Assembly: GCA_003260075.1 (NCBI GenBank)
Contig: QLIY01000632.1
Location: forward strand, 1-64,000
Direction: 5' to 3'
DNA from: Phallusia mammillata
Taxonomy: Eukaryota > Chordata > Ascidiacea > Phlebobranchia > Ascidiidae
Length of the DNA stretch: 64,000 nt
Part shown: positions 46,682-59,208 of the stretch, piece by piece
Position numbering within the stretch: position 1 is the first letter of the stretch
Layout: each line of letters opens with the position of its first letter
Position numbers and translations under genes: made by a program
The notes under the pieces: generated by a model
Told to the model about the DNA's origin: nothing
Database searches by the model: none
What the model saw: the letters and a program-made list of their open reading frames with translations, nothing else

Positions 46682-48989
46682 CTAGTGTTCCGATATACTG
46701 GGATTGTTTCCCCGCACGATAGCCACCAACAGCTGCTTGAACTGGCCGCTCGTGTGTCCCTTGATTTTTGATTCTAGAGTTTTGTTGTAGCGAATTTCAA
46801 ATTCGTGCTTGATATCAGCCAGATCAGTCTGCAAGAAGGCAAGAGCATGTTAAATGTAGTTTCGGTTTTTTAGTAATTTGATCGGATATTAATTACCCTA
46901 TGCATGTGAATGTACCGTTTTAGTCCACAGTTCTAAGTTTAGTGTAGCCTAATGTTTTTGTGTTGATTTTCAACTAAAAATAATCTTTTATAAATCAAAA
47001 ATCATTTTTAAATCATAGGCCCATTCAAGGCGTTATACCGAAACAAGCAGGTTTTCCAAGCATGTGATTCGAATTCACGACAGGGGTCTTTACGGGACTC
47101 GCGCTTTACCTACTTAGCTTCACCCCAACTCTAGTTTCTAACCATCTTTTTAGTCGGAGTTCACTAATAACAAGTGACGTTATTGCATAAGTTGTGCTTT
47201 AGGACTTTTCTTCGGGACTCTTTAGGCGTGCTTTAATGGCATGCTTTTAGGATATGGGCACACAATTTAACATTTGCATTGAGTACTTTTATTAACAATG
47301 TGCTAAAGGTTTTGAAAAAGTCCGAAATGCCAAGACACTCGTTGGTCTTGCTGATAACTAGATTATGTCAAAAAACTGTAAAAAGCAAAACTTCGAACGG
47401 ACAGAAAATAAAATAGTTAACGTACCTCTGCTCTACTGACAATTATTCTAATAAGCGTATCGTCATTGGTTGAAATCCCATCCAAACTTTTCCAAAGTCG
47501 TTCGGCCAAAAACCCTTGGACAGACTGCGAGCATTTTGCTGCGCTTTTAAGTGCCCACGTGGTGTCGCCGTGAAATTCTGTTTCCATTAAAGTGGTAATT
47601 GGTTCCCCTGTTATCTGCAAAAAAGTATTTAGAGACAGTTTATTTTAAACACTTTTTTGTGGAAAAAAAGCTGGAACAATATATTAAAAAATAAGTAGAT
47701 TAACACCGTGTGTTGTTATGAATTACCGACGTTTCGAGGTCCCATACGAGATGCCTTTATCAGGATAAACTGCTGGAAGCGCAATACTCGTTTATACATT
47801 ATGTCTGGCAGCAACAGCTTATGTAACGAGTGTTGTTTCTTTATAAATGGTGCCCCTAATCGAAGTTCTTCAAAAGTTGATAACATTAAATCTTACCCCC
47901 TCGTAAGCTTCGAACGTTGCTTTGATCTGTTTAAAGTTTTCTCCGCAACAAAATCCGATGATGTCGAACCTCGGTGTTTCTGTGCCGCGGTATTGAGTAA
48001 AGGTCGTGTGGATTTCGTTTGCGACTTCGCGTGCTTTATCATGGTCGACGATGCCGAAGTTTTTTCGTTTCGTCTGAACAAATTACCAGTTTACAACTAG
48101 CTTTACTAACTAGTACTTATCTAACTTACAATTAAAACCTGAACTTTATCGTTCGTTAAAAACAGTTCAGCATGACTGCAGGCCATGTCAAACCAAGGAA
48201 ACAAGGAAAGAATGACCAGCTACAACTTGTTTCATTTATATTACGTCTAATACATGACCAATTATTTGGCGGGAGTGATATTTACATGCTTTGTAGCAAC
48301 AGCATATTTTGGGGGGCTGCCATATGCCACAGAATGATTGGACATAGAACTTAATCTCAAATGTTTAACATACCGTGTTGCGTTTCTCATACTAAAGAGT
48401 AATGTCATCTCACGACGCATTCAAGAGGAGTTTGTTGAGGTAGGTTGCATGTCCATTAAAGCACAACAATACATAAAAGTTGATTTCATTTTACTTAAAG
48501 CGAGTTGTAGACCTATTTCGAAGCTTCCCATAAATTTGTCACACACCGCTAAGTGGGTCCATGTTACGACCCGGAGATGTAACGTGAACTCATAAAAGCA
48601 GTTCGTGTTGTCAGTGCTTTGAAATATTTATGCTCAAAACCAAGCCAAAGGGTCCGATCAGCACTTTTACTTTATGAAAAATGGTTTATTAACGTTTGTG
48701 ATTGGCACGCGTATATATACTTCTCAATTTTCTGGCATCTTTTGAGCATAAACTATTGTGCCCAGTGTTTTTTTAAGGTGTTAACTATTGTGCCCAGTGT
48801 TTTTTTAAGGTGTTTTTTCAAATTTCTCCAGTGGTTTCCCAAAATTTGGACTTGCAACTACAACTATAGTTTTTGGTATTTAAATGAACACTTGCGGTCT
48901 CTTAAAACTACTTAGCGGTCACCCAAACCAAACCTAAAAAAAAACTGGGCAGGAACTTGGCCGAATCGTCTGGCGCGCCTGACCCATAT

Positions 48990-49083
<94 letters not shown>

Positions 49084-52000
49084 GTTCGAACCCCGTGAAA
49101 CAAAAAAACAAAAAAAAAACCTGATTGTGCCTTAAAAAATATAAACAAAAATTTTTGTGTTATAAGCTAATTTGTAACCTGCAGAGATTACTCACAAATC
49201 CAACGTAGTAAAATCTACGTTGTCTTTAAAAGTAAAAGTTTTGTAATAAAATCTCTTTGAGAAGACTTGTTTTGAAAAGATTGACCACCAGGCTATATTT
49301 AATAAAACGCAAATACATCAATAGTTAGATTTGATGTGTGTGGAATTGTTTTAGTTTGACGTTTCTTATTCAACATCTGTCCATTCCATTTTCCTGCCCT
49401 GATGTTCGATTTCCTCGTAAGAAAAAAGGTAAAACCATGTACCCCCCCCCCTGAGAAGACTTGTTTTGAAAAGATTGACCACCAGGCTATATTTAATAAG
49501 ACGCAAATACATCAATAGTTAGATTTGATGTGTGTGGAAATGTTTTATTTTGACGTTTCTTATTCAACATCTGTCCATTCCATTTTCCTGCCTGATGTTC
49601 GATTTCCTCGTAAGAAAAAAGGTAAAGCCATGTGCCCCCCCCCCTAGATTTGGGGAAAAAGTTGGAACCCTTACTGTAGTGTTTAAAACCTTCACTGCAA
49701 ACAATCCTAAATACAGTTGTCTCCGGATTGTATGTTTAGGTTCTCAAACCAATGTAAGATGATGTGGCTTTTCAAATGAATGCATACAAAAAATAGTCAT
49801 GTTTGTTTTTAATTATTGCCCTTCAGGCTCGATTACTTTAAAAACCAGTAAAGTTATGTGGTTTCTCACAATTTTGTTCAGCGGGTTTGCCCCCCCCCCT
49901 AGTATTTGGCTTGGGTTGCGCCGCCACGCTAGTTAGTATCGATTCGAAGGGCGAGTGATTGAAAGTCGCTGGTAACACGGCGTCGATTTGACGGGCTGCG
50001 CAAACATGTTTCCATCTGTTGATTCGCACGCTACAAGTACCACATCAAGATGGAGGTAAACATTGTAGCTTACTGAAGATTTTAATTCGAAGGCAACACT
50101 TTTACCACAATCAGCATACATTTTGCTGTATTTTTTTTGTCACAGGGTATTGGTAGATTTGGGGAAAAAGTTGGAACCCTTACTGTAGTGTTTAAAACCT
50201 TTACTGCAAAGAATCCTAAATACAGTTGTCTCCGGATTGTATGTTTGGGTTCTCAAACTAAAGTAAGATGATGTGGCTTTTAAATGAATGCATACAAAAA
50301 ATAGTCTTCAAAAAATTGGACAAGATAGCGAAAATGCATGACAAGATAGAGAAAATGCACGAGATTATACCGTGTGCATGATGACACACATAATTATGCT
50401 AACCTCTTTCTGTTTTAGCAACTGCGTAATCTTTTACCGTAAATATAATGTTTGTTTTTCATTATTGCCCTTCAGGCTCGATTACTTTAAAAACCAGTTA
50501 AGTTTTTTGGTTTCTCACAATTTTGTTCAGCGGGTTTAACAAGTTTTCTCAAGCGTTCAAATATTGTTTACTTACACGACACATCGAGTAAACAAACTTT
50601 CGGAAATCTCCACTGGTGTCATCCGCCACGTCGTCCTCCAGGGAAACTCGATACTTGCGTTGATATTCTTTGCGAATGTGAATCATTTCTTCGGCGGTCT
50701 TGGTCAGTAAAATTTCAACAAGGCTCTGAGAAAAAATCCAAATAAGCACTAAAGCCAAAAAGTAAAATAATTCGGCACCAATTTTAATAAACAAAATGTT
50801 GTTTCTGGGTTCCCTATGGGCGTGAGGTAATAAGACCAAATTAAAATGAAAACCGTGTTTTAAAAATGTGTGAACGTTGGGCGAAAATTTATTCCGTTTA
50901 GTCAACTAGCGAGAAACGTTTGTTATTTCAGGGTGCTTGATCAAGCATTGAGTAAGACAAGTACAACTTAAAATACATTATTTGAGGTATCTGTTATTTT
51001 CCGAAATTCCATTGTTCCTTAAACGTACGTGCTAAGCCAAGCATTAAAAATGTTGATTAACGAAGTCTAGGTCCAATTAACCCTTCAGCATCGATCAAGC
51101 TTAAACAACATGACTTTTATTTAGCGTCACGAAATTGTTACACAAGTCACGAAACGCTTAAAGCGTTGTACATTAATTAATTATTTATTGCTTGCAAAAG
51201 TTAACAGCCGCTTTGGCCTTATTGAAGGGCACATACTAAAGGGAAGGCATTCATATGTAACCTCACATGCGATCAAACCTGTGCCGTGTATAGAATAAGT
51301 ATTTCCTCTAATGTCGATGTTTAAGGATATGATTTCAAAACATATAATAAGGATGTGTTATCAAAACATTTTGTCAACCAATTCTCCTGTAACGAAATAG
51401 GAAATCCGCAGTGGTGCGTTAAAGTAAGCCGGAACGGTTCCGGTAAAAACGACGATCTTGGTCGCAAATTGACTAAAAATCTATCAAGACTTTTTAATAG
51501 TCTTTCTATTCCCGTCATAATCGCTGTAATCTTTTGTCTCAATGTCGTTTCGACTGTGGTAACCATTTTGTGCAGTCATTTCTTTGTTACATTTTTGCTG
51601 GAATTGCCGGTCGTAATTCACAAATACAGGATCGTTATTCTACTGTATTTGTGTAATGTTAAACGAACGAACATTTTAGGAAAAGCAAAAATTGTCCCGT
51701 TTTTGCATTTTAAACGCACCTAAATGGAATGTGAGGCGAAGTCCAGCACAGACCAATAAGTTTTGCAAGATTATACTAGCAGAAAGACACAGATCATGAC
51801 CTTAGTAAGCTAGTTTACTTGACTCACTTTCGCCGCCTACTAACAACAAAATACATTTACAATAAAAAAATAGACTTGTTTTGCTGCTTGACACTTTTCC
51901 TTCAGCAAAACAAGTTTGATCATATAAACATTACTTTTCAAGTCCGTGTATAGTGTTCTTAAAACAAGTTTGTTTGTTGCAAAACAACTAATTTAAATGT

Positions 52001-55000
52001 TGACAGCAAAAGCAGTGGAATTTTTCTGTGTGTTATTTGATCACCGAAAATTGTACAAAAACACGTAAAAGTCCGCGTCCCTGGAGTGCACGAATCCCGA
52101 CTTAATTGAGGACGACTGAATTGAAAGCACCCCCCTCATATATTATTGATGTGATAAAATATTTAGACGTTCTGTTCAACTTTCCCCAGACACTCACTTC
52201 GTCGCGTTATGACCTATTAAAAATCGATGTCATTTTCGCATAAAGTCGTCTAAATAGAATGAATTTTGTAGGAAAAGTTTTATGTAAGCCATATTAGGTT
52301 GGCGTATCGAAATAAATCGTGCGGCAAAAACCACTTCATACGTGACGATGGAAATCAGTCAGGCACAAACTACAACACATTTTTGCACGTATGGAAAGAT
52401 CTTGAGCACAATATTGAACCCAGTGACCTTTCAGGCGCTTTGGCAGGAGACAACGTGCAGAGTGCAATTAATCGCAAGAGCAACCTTAAATCCGAAGGTT
52501 AATGCCGCTGCCATCTTACGTTGGCGTCACATTGAAAGCACTTGTCCAGATTTTGTCCTTTAATTCTTTGCTAAACTGTCGCTGCGCCCTGCGTAATGGA
52601 ACAATAAATTGCGTTCGTATTTATCGTTTATCCTGATGTGCTCAGGTGACTTGGTTAAATATGTAATTTCCAATTTTATTGAATTCTAACTGTTGCCAAA
52701 TAAATTTCAGTGTAGCCACATGCGTGCGTGGCTTGATCAGAGCAATATTGTATGCACAAACAGTTTTTTTTATAATCGGTCAATCCCTATGCCGCTATTA
52801 GAAATATAAGCAAAACGAAACGGTTTTTTGTGGCAAGCTAAATTTCTTAAGTTCGGTGCATTACGTGTAATTTTCTTGTTTGCAATTAGGTAACGAGTCG
52901 AAACGCAAAATTGAAGTGAAGGTCAACTGTTCTTAATTGTTAATTGCTCACCTTTTCATCTGTTCCGAGGCCTTTAACAGAGGCCTTAAGGCAAGTTGCA
53001 TCAAACTCAGCAGGTGTCATGAAAAGCGATTGGAGCAACTGCTTAAAGTCGAAAGAAAGACGAATTCGAAGTTCCGATTTAAATTCCTTCACCAAATCCT
53101 GCAACAAGAAAACAAAAGACTCCGATTATTTGCCTTTCTCAAAACTATTCACCAGCTTGAACATGTCGAAACAAAATCCGTTCAAAAATGCGTTTTTCTG
53201 GTATCAATTTTGGACCTTTTAATTTCCAGACAGTGCTGTCAGTTTTACAGACCTTATATTTTCCGAAAATGCCCATTTTTTTGTGTTAAGGTTATTGGTC
53301 CTATCATCGTTTGTTTTAATACTTTGCCTGATAAAAAACTTACTTTGTGGTAGTATTTAAAAAAGTCGTGTTTAATTTGTTGCCGCTGGCGGTTGCTGCA
53401 TGATGACACAACATCGACGATAGTATGCTCATCTGTACCTGTTTAAACGTTTAAAACATAAGTAATTCATGGACAAAAACTGAATAAATGACGTGGGAAT
53501 GTCAATACTCCTGCACCTTCAGCTACGTAGTTTAACGACAGAAACAGTGTCTGTGCATAAATGCATCCAAACCACTTATGCATGTTAAGTATGTAGTTTA
53601 CGCAACCCTCCATTTTACAACAGGTCTGAGGGTCTAAAGCGGCCCGCGGGCCAAATGCGGCCCTTGATTAAAGGTTGTGATGCCAGCAAAGACGTTTGGA
53701 TTCCAAATGTTCTAGAAACGAGTCAAACTATTATATATTTTTTAATAGATTTATGCACCCGATGCTATTTTTCGGCGACCCCCCCCCCCTACAAACTGGA
53801 TATTATGCCTGGCAGCAATAGCTTATACTGGACTTGATTTGATTATTGCTCTTTGATGCACTTTTATCGTTTTTAAAGTTTGCTCATGCAAGTTTCAAAA
53901 CGATAACGGTTTTGTCAAGATTTTATTTTTATTTGTAACGATTTTTATTTTTCCACACAGGTTCGAAATCCACATCGAATTTCAGCAGGCGAATCGACCA
54001 GTACCTGTCGTGTACACACTTGAAACCCAGTTCCAGTTGTGTAACAACGAAAAAGTTTTCATGATGGATCCGCAAACGTACGACAATAATATGAAGGAGC
54101 TGGACTACACTGGTACCTACTCTAAAGGTACGTAAACTTTTTGTTACGTGCCGGAAATGATATAATAGAGAAGCTTTTTTCAATTCACTTGGTTTCTGCT
54201 ATGAAATTAGGTTTGATAACTTTTCCAAGTGAAGCTGCAAGTCATCCAGCGCAATTTTACGTAAATGCACTTGATCAATTTAGTAAATCGCGTCTAATGC
54301 GAGTGAAATGTTTTCGTTTGCGTATTTTGTGTTCTGTCTAAACCGTAATTTTATCACCTCATTTGGTTCTAAGAGTTTACTGTTGTCTCTGCAGGCCAAA
54401 CTATATTCGGACGGGTATTCTGGACTCCTGACCAGGACCTTAAAAATGCGTATCGTCTTCAGCTGGAGAAGGTTTATCTATGTACGGGAAAAGATGGATA
54501 TATTCCCTATTTCGATCCAAGCGGAGAAATATACGAAAAAGGTCCACAGTATGGCTGTATTGAACCCAACAAAAACCTTCAACACCGATTCCTGTTATTG
54601 GTAATTGCATCAACATGTTTGATGAAATATGTCGAAAAACGATTACATTTGTAACCATGGCATTTTTTAGGATCGTTCGAATCGCGTTGGAGAGGACCGC
54701 TTGTTTCATGATGTACCGTTCGGTGCTTACTTCGCATCAGATCGACCAGATTTTGCTTCAATGCGTGACGTGCCCGGGGTTGATGGATTCCTGATAAATG
54801 TGGATGCCTTGTACAAAGTGGAGGCCGGTCATCAGTGGTATATACAGGTCAGTTTGATAAAAGTTTAACAATAACAAGTCACAATGTTGTTATGGGTCCC
54901 CTTTCTATGAACGCTGGTTTGTGATACGCGTTTGGTCAAGAAAGAATGCTTCAAATTTGTTCAAATTTGGGCAGATGTTAGTTATTAATACAAATTTGAT

Positions 55001-56875
55001 CCTCCTGAAGTTTGACCCCGAATGACCCAACGATTTACCCACAGGCCCCCAAAACGTATTTTTTTAAAAAAACGGGTGTATTGACTAAAGTTCATGAGCT
55101 AAAAGTTTTATGCTTTGTTGTTTGGTGCAATGTAAGATATTTTAAAGAATTTTGTACCTCAAAAAAGATTTACACATTTTCACCCCTAAACCCCAAAATA
55201 ATCGTTTCTGTCTGACGCTGGTTTGTTAAACGCGTTTGGCCAAGAAAAAGTGCTTCAAATTTGCACAGATGTTAGTTATTGATACAAATTTGATCCTTCT
55301 GAAGTTTGACCCCAAATGACCCAGCGGTTCACCCACAGACCCCCAAAACGTTTTTTTTTACTGAGAGTTTTATGCTTTGTTGGTTGGTGCAATGTAAGGT
55401 ATTCTAAAGAATCTTGTAACTTTTTCTTGGATTCACCCATTTTCACGTTTTTGCACAGCAATGCTTTGTCGTTTTATTAAATTATCACACACATTTTCAG
55501 TTTCGGAAAATTGTGTTTAAAAACTGACCTTGGACGACAATATCAAGGTCAAAGCATGAGATTAAATGGAAAGTATTTTTCCCGTTTTTTTACTGTTTTT
55601 TGGTAATTATATGACAATAATGATGCAAATAAAATACGAACAAAACTTTTTAAAGTTAGGTGAAGCTTTCTGAAAGTTTTTTCTTTAAGAATCTAAAAAT
55701 AACCGAAACATTTGTTTACCGTACACACGTGTGGCCCCCCCCCCCGCTCTTTAAACTTGATACTATGCCTGGCAGCAATAGCTTATATAAAATCACCTTG
55801 TGTTATGCACAGGTGCGGCCCGCGTTTAAATTTGGGCAATTGTATTTGGCCCCACAGTAACAAAGGTTGCACACCCCTGGTCTAAAGCATCAAGGCAAAT
55901 TATTTTAAACGAGGAACCTATATCGGATAAAACTCGATGAAAATAGCTGAAAAATGGCACTTGCCCGTGCTTGCCAATTGTTTAGCGAACGTCTCGCTTG
56001 GTCCCAAAGGAAATAGTGATCTGAGCGATTTAGTACTTTTTGCAATGTCGAATCGGTATACCCCGTTTACCCCTTTCGTTCAGATCGCTGTCCCCGAATT
56101 TAGATTGACACGGTGTTGGCGACTTGGCGGTTTCAGTACGGTCGAGTCTAATGCAAACTGATACATGTTTGGTAAAGTAAAAACGATACGTTTTGCTCCG
56201 GGACAAGTTCCCTGGCGTTGCGATATAGTATTTAATAATGGGTTTAATCAAATTTGCACAAATACTAATGCTGAAGATTGGCACACACTTTGCCAACAGT
56301 ATGGTTCCTTTGCCTTGCCTAGCGCCAAACCACAGTGAGCCAAACACACGGCTATTCTCTCGTTTTACCTAATCTCCATAGGTAAAGCCTTGCTAGAATT
56401 ATATTGCGTTTTAAAATCTCTGGTGTCCCTGCAATGAGATTAATGATGGATTAAAGGAGTTACGCTGGCTCCTGTATGTTTGTTACGCGGAATAACCTGA
56501 AATCTCCCGAGAAATTATCTGTCACTTCAGGGAATATAATGTTCGTAAGCACCAGTCGTAGGGTGTATAGTAATTAAAAAAGATTGAAGATCATCTATGT
56601 CGATCATACTGAATACGTGTCAAGTGGGCTGGCCACGTAACCACATTTGAACCGAATGTAACAGCTGTATTATGATCAACTTGACAAAAAGTGACAGCCT
56701 AACAAAAACCATATGTTTAAGAGTATAAAACAAAAGTAAAATTAAAAGAAGTCTACGTGTTCATGTAAATTCGTTTTTTTCTACCTATGCCATCCACAGC
56801 TTTCCATAATCGGTTTGCTTGTTCCGTTGGATCCAAATTTTCTGCATCGCTGATCGTTCCAGCACGCAAAGTCAT
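46682..56875 (-). CDS. annexin, complete four-repeat core
   Basis: Seven minus-strand exons in transcript order: 56785-56875, 53344-53438, 52952-53098, 50576-50725, 47897-48072, 47426-47614, 46682-46828, all in phase. About 330 residues. The ATG at 56875 gives a short N-terminus (MTLRAGTISDAENLDPTEQ). Repeat 1: KAVDGIGTDEHTIVDVV. Repeat 2: SVKGLGTDEKSLVEILLTKT, then LEDDVADDTSGDF. Repeat 3: YRGTETPRFDIIGFC with IKATFEAYE. Repeat 4: WKSLDGISTNDDTLIRIIVSRAE, then IKGHTSGQF, ending NPSISEH and a stop. Annexins bind acidic phospholipids in a calcium-dependent way through GxGT loops. Repeats 1 and 2 keep a G-x-GTDE loop, repeat 3 has RGTE, and repeat 4 (GISTND) has lost the GT, so its site is probably weak. 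The short N-terminus has no tyrosine/S100-binding features. Intron 1 contains the antisense FRAS1/FREM exons. Confidence 0.9.
47060..47125 (-). repeat. tRNA-related SINE-like remnant in an annexin intron
   Basis: The minus strand holds a T-arm-like GTCGTGAATTCGAATCACATG and a region rich in GTCCCGTAAAGACCC. It resembles the 4940-5031 fragment (shared GGGACTCG phrase). No cloverleaf. Confidence 0.35.
47722..47775 (-). ncRNA. hammerhead-like motif in an annexin intron
   Basis: On the minus strand: TTATC, CTGATAA, a loop opened by AGG and closed by CCT, then CGAAAC, GTC, GGTAA. TTATC and GGTAA can pair as stem I. CTGATAA and GAAA correspond to the two core boxes, with one core change (CTGATAA where CTGATGA is canonical). 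Stem II is weak. About 30 bp away lies a copy of the TATG(T/C)CTGGCAGCAACAG repeat, suggesting one retroelement. Activity is doubtful with the altered core. Confidence 0.35.
48073..50575. other. annexin intron with several gap runs
   Basis: No exon found. Contains a 91-C run (48991-49081), followed by a tRNA T-arm-like GGGTTCGAACCCCGTG, and 10-C runs at 49442-49451, 49635-49644 and 49890-49899. 49253-49441 is repeated at 49452-49634. 49645-49889 is repeated at about 50154-50540. These are overlapping allelic contig ends. Poly-Gly frames on the minus strand at 48908-49148 are artefacts. Confidence 0.6.
50726..52951. other. annexin intron, no gene recognised
   Basis: AT-rich. The plus frames at 51355-51723 and 52299-52563 are open but have no family resemblance. 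No gap run and no clear transposon terminus. Confidence 0.45.
53961..54847 (+). CDS. FRAS1/FREM-family C-terminal fragment (three exons)
   Basis: Exons 53961-54127, 54395-54600 and 54671-54847 join in phase and are open throughout, about 183 residues. Diagnostic stretches: FGRVFWTPDQDLKNAYRLQL, EKVYLCTGKDGYIPYFDP, GPQYGCIEPNKNLQHRFLLL, LFHDVPFGAYFASDRPDF, PGVDGFLINVDALYKVEAGH. These match the conserved region near the C-terminus of FRAS1, FREM1-3, large basement-membrane proteins. No other FRAS1/FREM exon occurs in the window. The fragment lies antisense in intron 1 of the annexin gene, between two gap runs and between the halves of a hAT element. It could be a captured gene fragment or a contig placed wrongly. 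Confidence 0.8.
54905..55410. repeat. two-copy tandem repeat of about 305 bp
   Basis: ACGCTGGTTTGT, then ACGCGTTTGG(T/C)CAAGAAA and TTTGATCCT(C/T)CTGAAGTTTGACCCC occur at 54912-55020 and again at 55216-55320. Also repeated are CCCACAG(G/A)CCCCCAAAACG and TTTTATGCTTTGTTG. The copies are moderately diverged, lie just downstream of the FRAS1/FREM exons, and are not separated by a gap run, so the duplication is probably real. Confidence 0.6.
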
Positions 56876-59205
56876 TGTGGCTCAGTGCGCGTAACCACAA
56901 AAAACTCCCTAAGACTGGCTACCTGCAAAACTTTACATACCGGCAGTAAAGGTAGTTTTAGCACATAAGCTAGTTTGCCAACTGAAGGAAAATTTCAGCA
57001 AATGACAGTATAACTCCTATACATATAAACTTAACAGAAGTATGTCTCCTCCAAACACATAGCATAAATTGAAAGATTTTTAAAATTATACTACGCCAGT
57101 TAATTTTCGGATTTTAGTATAAGCCCTAAAATTGCATGAAACCATAGTCCAACATAGGCTACAGTGAACGTGTCGCTTTGTTGCAGTTCCCGCTGGCAAC
57201 TGTTTTCAACATTATACCCACTTCAAATAACAAAGACGTTTCCATCCGCGTTTGATAAATCTGCTTTTTAACGGCAAATAACACAACACCAAGGCCGCAT
57301 GAAGCCATAACATTCCTGGGGTTACAATCGATTGATTCCAGCAAACACGGTGTCACACAATGGCCTTTGTTATCAATAGAAATTGTTGTTTGATTGATTT
57401 AGTGTGTTGTGACATGCCGTTACAGTGTCAAAAATTGAATAACGATTTCTGATGGTATAAAATCGACCCCAAGATTGGGCGCAGTTTTATAATCCATAAA
57501 ATTCAAAAAAAAGAAAAAGACATACGAGGAATAATCAACTTCGTCTGTTTATATTGGGTCATGTTATATGACATGGACTTTTTGACATTAGCCAAGGTAA
57601 TATGTTTAGAGTGTTGCGCAGGCTCAACGCCATATCAAGCATTTGGTATGGAAGCGGTTGAAAATCAAATTAAATACCACAGCATATGTACGAGAAGTAC
57701 TTGAGGTAAAGTCTGTCATATGCAGGGTTTACCAGGTACGGTAATATTGTTGTGTCTATGTTTAGCACAAATTGCGGAATTATCTAAATTCTAAGCAACA
57801 AAAGACTGTTCTAAAAACAAATTAGGTCTATATCCAACAAAAAGTTTCTGTTACCTAACTGTAAAACTAATAAACCAACCTACAAAAACAACCTTTGCAA
57901 TATTTCGTTTGCAACCCTTTTGTTCGAAGTACATTTTTTGCTTTCATAATCGAATGTGACATTTCAAGATGTCAAACCTTAAGTATGACTAGCTTCTAAT
58001 CTATTCTAACACTATCGCAGGCACAAATATTTGCTTTGGTGGACTAGTAGACGGTCGAAAAGCAACTTCTTCACAACAGCGAGCGAATAATGCTGTCAGC
58101 AACTGTCTGTAGTACTAGAGAAGAAATTACATCACCTACGCCTTAAAATGCCCTTTTTCTCGCCTGTGTAGCAGGTGACTGTCGGCTTCCGAAATGATAC
58201 GATTACAACGCAATAAAACGTAAGCTATAAGTAGTATTTGTTGGCATTTTAAACCTAGTGCAGCTCCACTTTTGACCTTTGGGTGAAGGATCGACAAACA
58301 TATAGGCAAGGACCGCACTAAAAAACACTACTGCTTTTAAACTATTTTTAGACGTTTTGTGGAAACTCTACCGAATGCTGAGGAAAACAGTTTGGCAAAA
58401 AATCACTTTCTCCCCAAGACAACTCAACCACAATGACACAAAACAACATAATGTTCCAATGTGTTTTATGTCGATTTGTGGTAAAGACGCGCAAATAGAT
58501 ATTTTGACTGCGGTTGAAGAATCAGATCACCTTCAATCGTTTGGCGGTCGATCAATAGGCTTACTGCAAACACACAATACATGCAGAGATGTACATTGAC
58601 AGAAGGCGAAACCAAATCGATTCATTACAAGTGAAGGCGTAAAAGGGAAACAATAAGATATCTGATTTAGTGCAGGTCGAAATGCAAGGCCAAAATTCAA
58701 CCACATAAATATTAACGTCGATTTTGTCTCATTCTATACCTGAAAAGTGACAAATTATTGCAACAAACCTAACTAAAAACTAAGCTGGCGTTGTCTGATG
58801 TACCCTTTACAAGGCGTCAAAATTCAAAGCAGTGATGTGAACAAAAGAATAAAATACATACATCTGAACTCTGTTTTAGGCAGACTGTAGTCTACGTTCA
58901 ACCAATCCCGACAAAATGCAGTAATGAGGTATCTTATGTAACCATTGAAAAGGATAGTATGTCGCTATGACGTAAGCAAGTGGTTTAAATTTTGTATCGA
59001 AACAATGGGTTTGGTAATCGATTTTAGTACAGCGTCAATCAAGTTATAGCATTGCTTACGTGTCATAACGATATCTTAATGATTCGGTGCTTTCCATTTA
59101 TCTTTTAATCAATAATTTCGGGTTGCAATTATCAAATTCGACGTGATTCGAAAATTTTTGGCATGTGAAATTCAATAGTTTGTCTTGTGTTTTGTGTAGA
59201 TGCAT
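56876..59205. other. annexin 5' flank and intergenic stretch
   Basis: No gene recognised. Small frames (57159-57356 minus, 58136-58318 minus, 58357-58599 plus) have no family resemblance. The annexin promoter should lie in the first few hundred bases but I can support no motif. Confidence 0.45.
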
Positions 59206-59208
59206 GTC

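Larger units (their letters stand above)
53649..55869. mobile_element. split hAT-like element surrounding FRAS1/FREM exons
   Basis: Left part (53640-53778): GCGGCCCGCGGGCC and CGTTTGGATTCC phrases match the family at 24849. Right part (55770-55869): TGTTATGCACAGGTGCGGCC and ACAAAGGTTGCACACCCCTG match the right end of the same family. GTCTAAAGC lies at the left edge (53632-53640) and again after the right terminus. C runs at 53779-53789 and 55735-55745 separate both parts from the middle. The left terminal CAGGGGTG is missing. Confidence 0.5.

Noticed and set aside
47708-48100. Plus-strand 130-codon frame
   Set aside because: Shadow of annexin exon 47897-48072 on the other strand.
48908-49148. 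Minus-strand poly-glycine proteins
   Set aside because: Created by the 91-C run at 48991-49081, inside an annexin intron.
52937-53353. Plus-strand 138-codon frame
   Set aside because: It is the reverse of annexin exons 2 and 3, which match the family on the minus strand.
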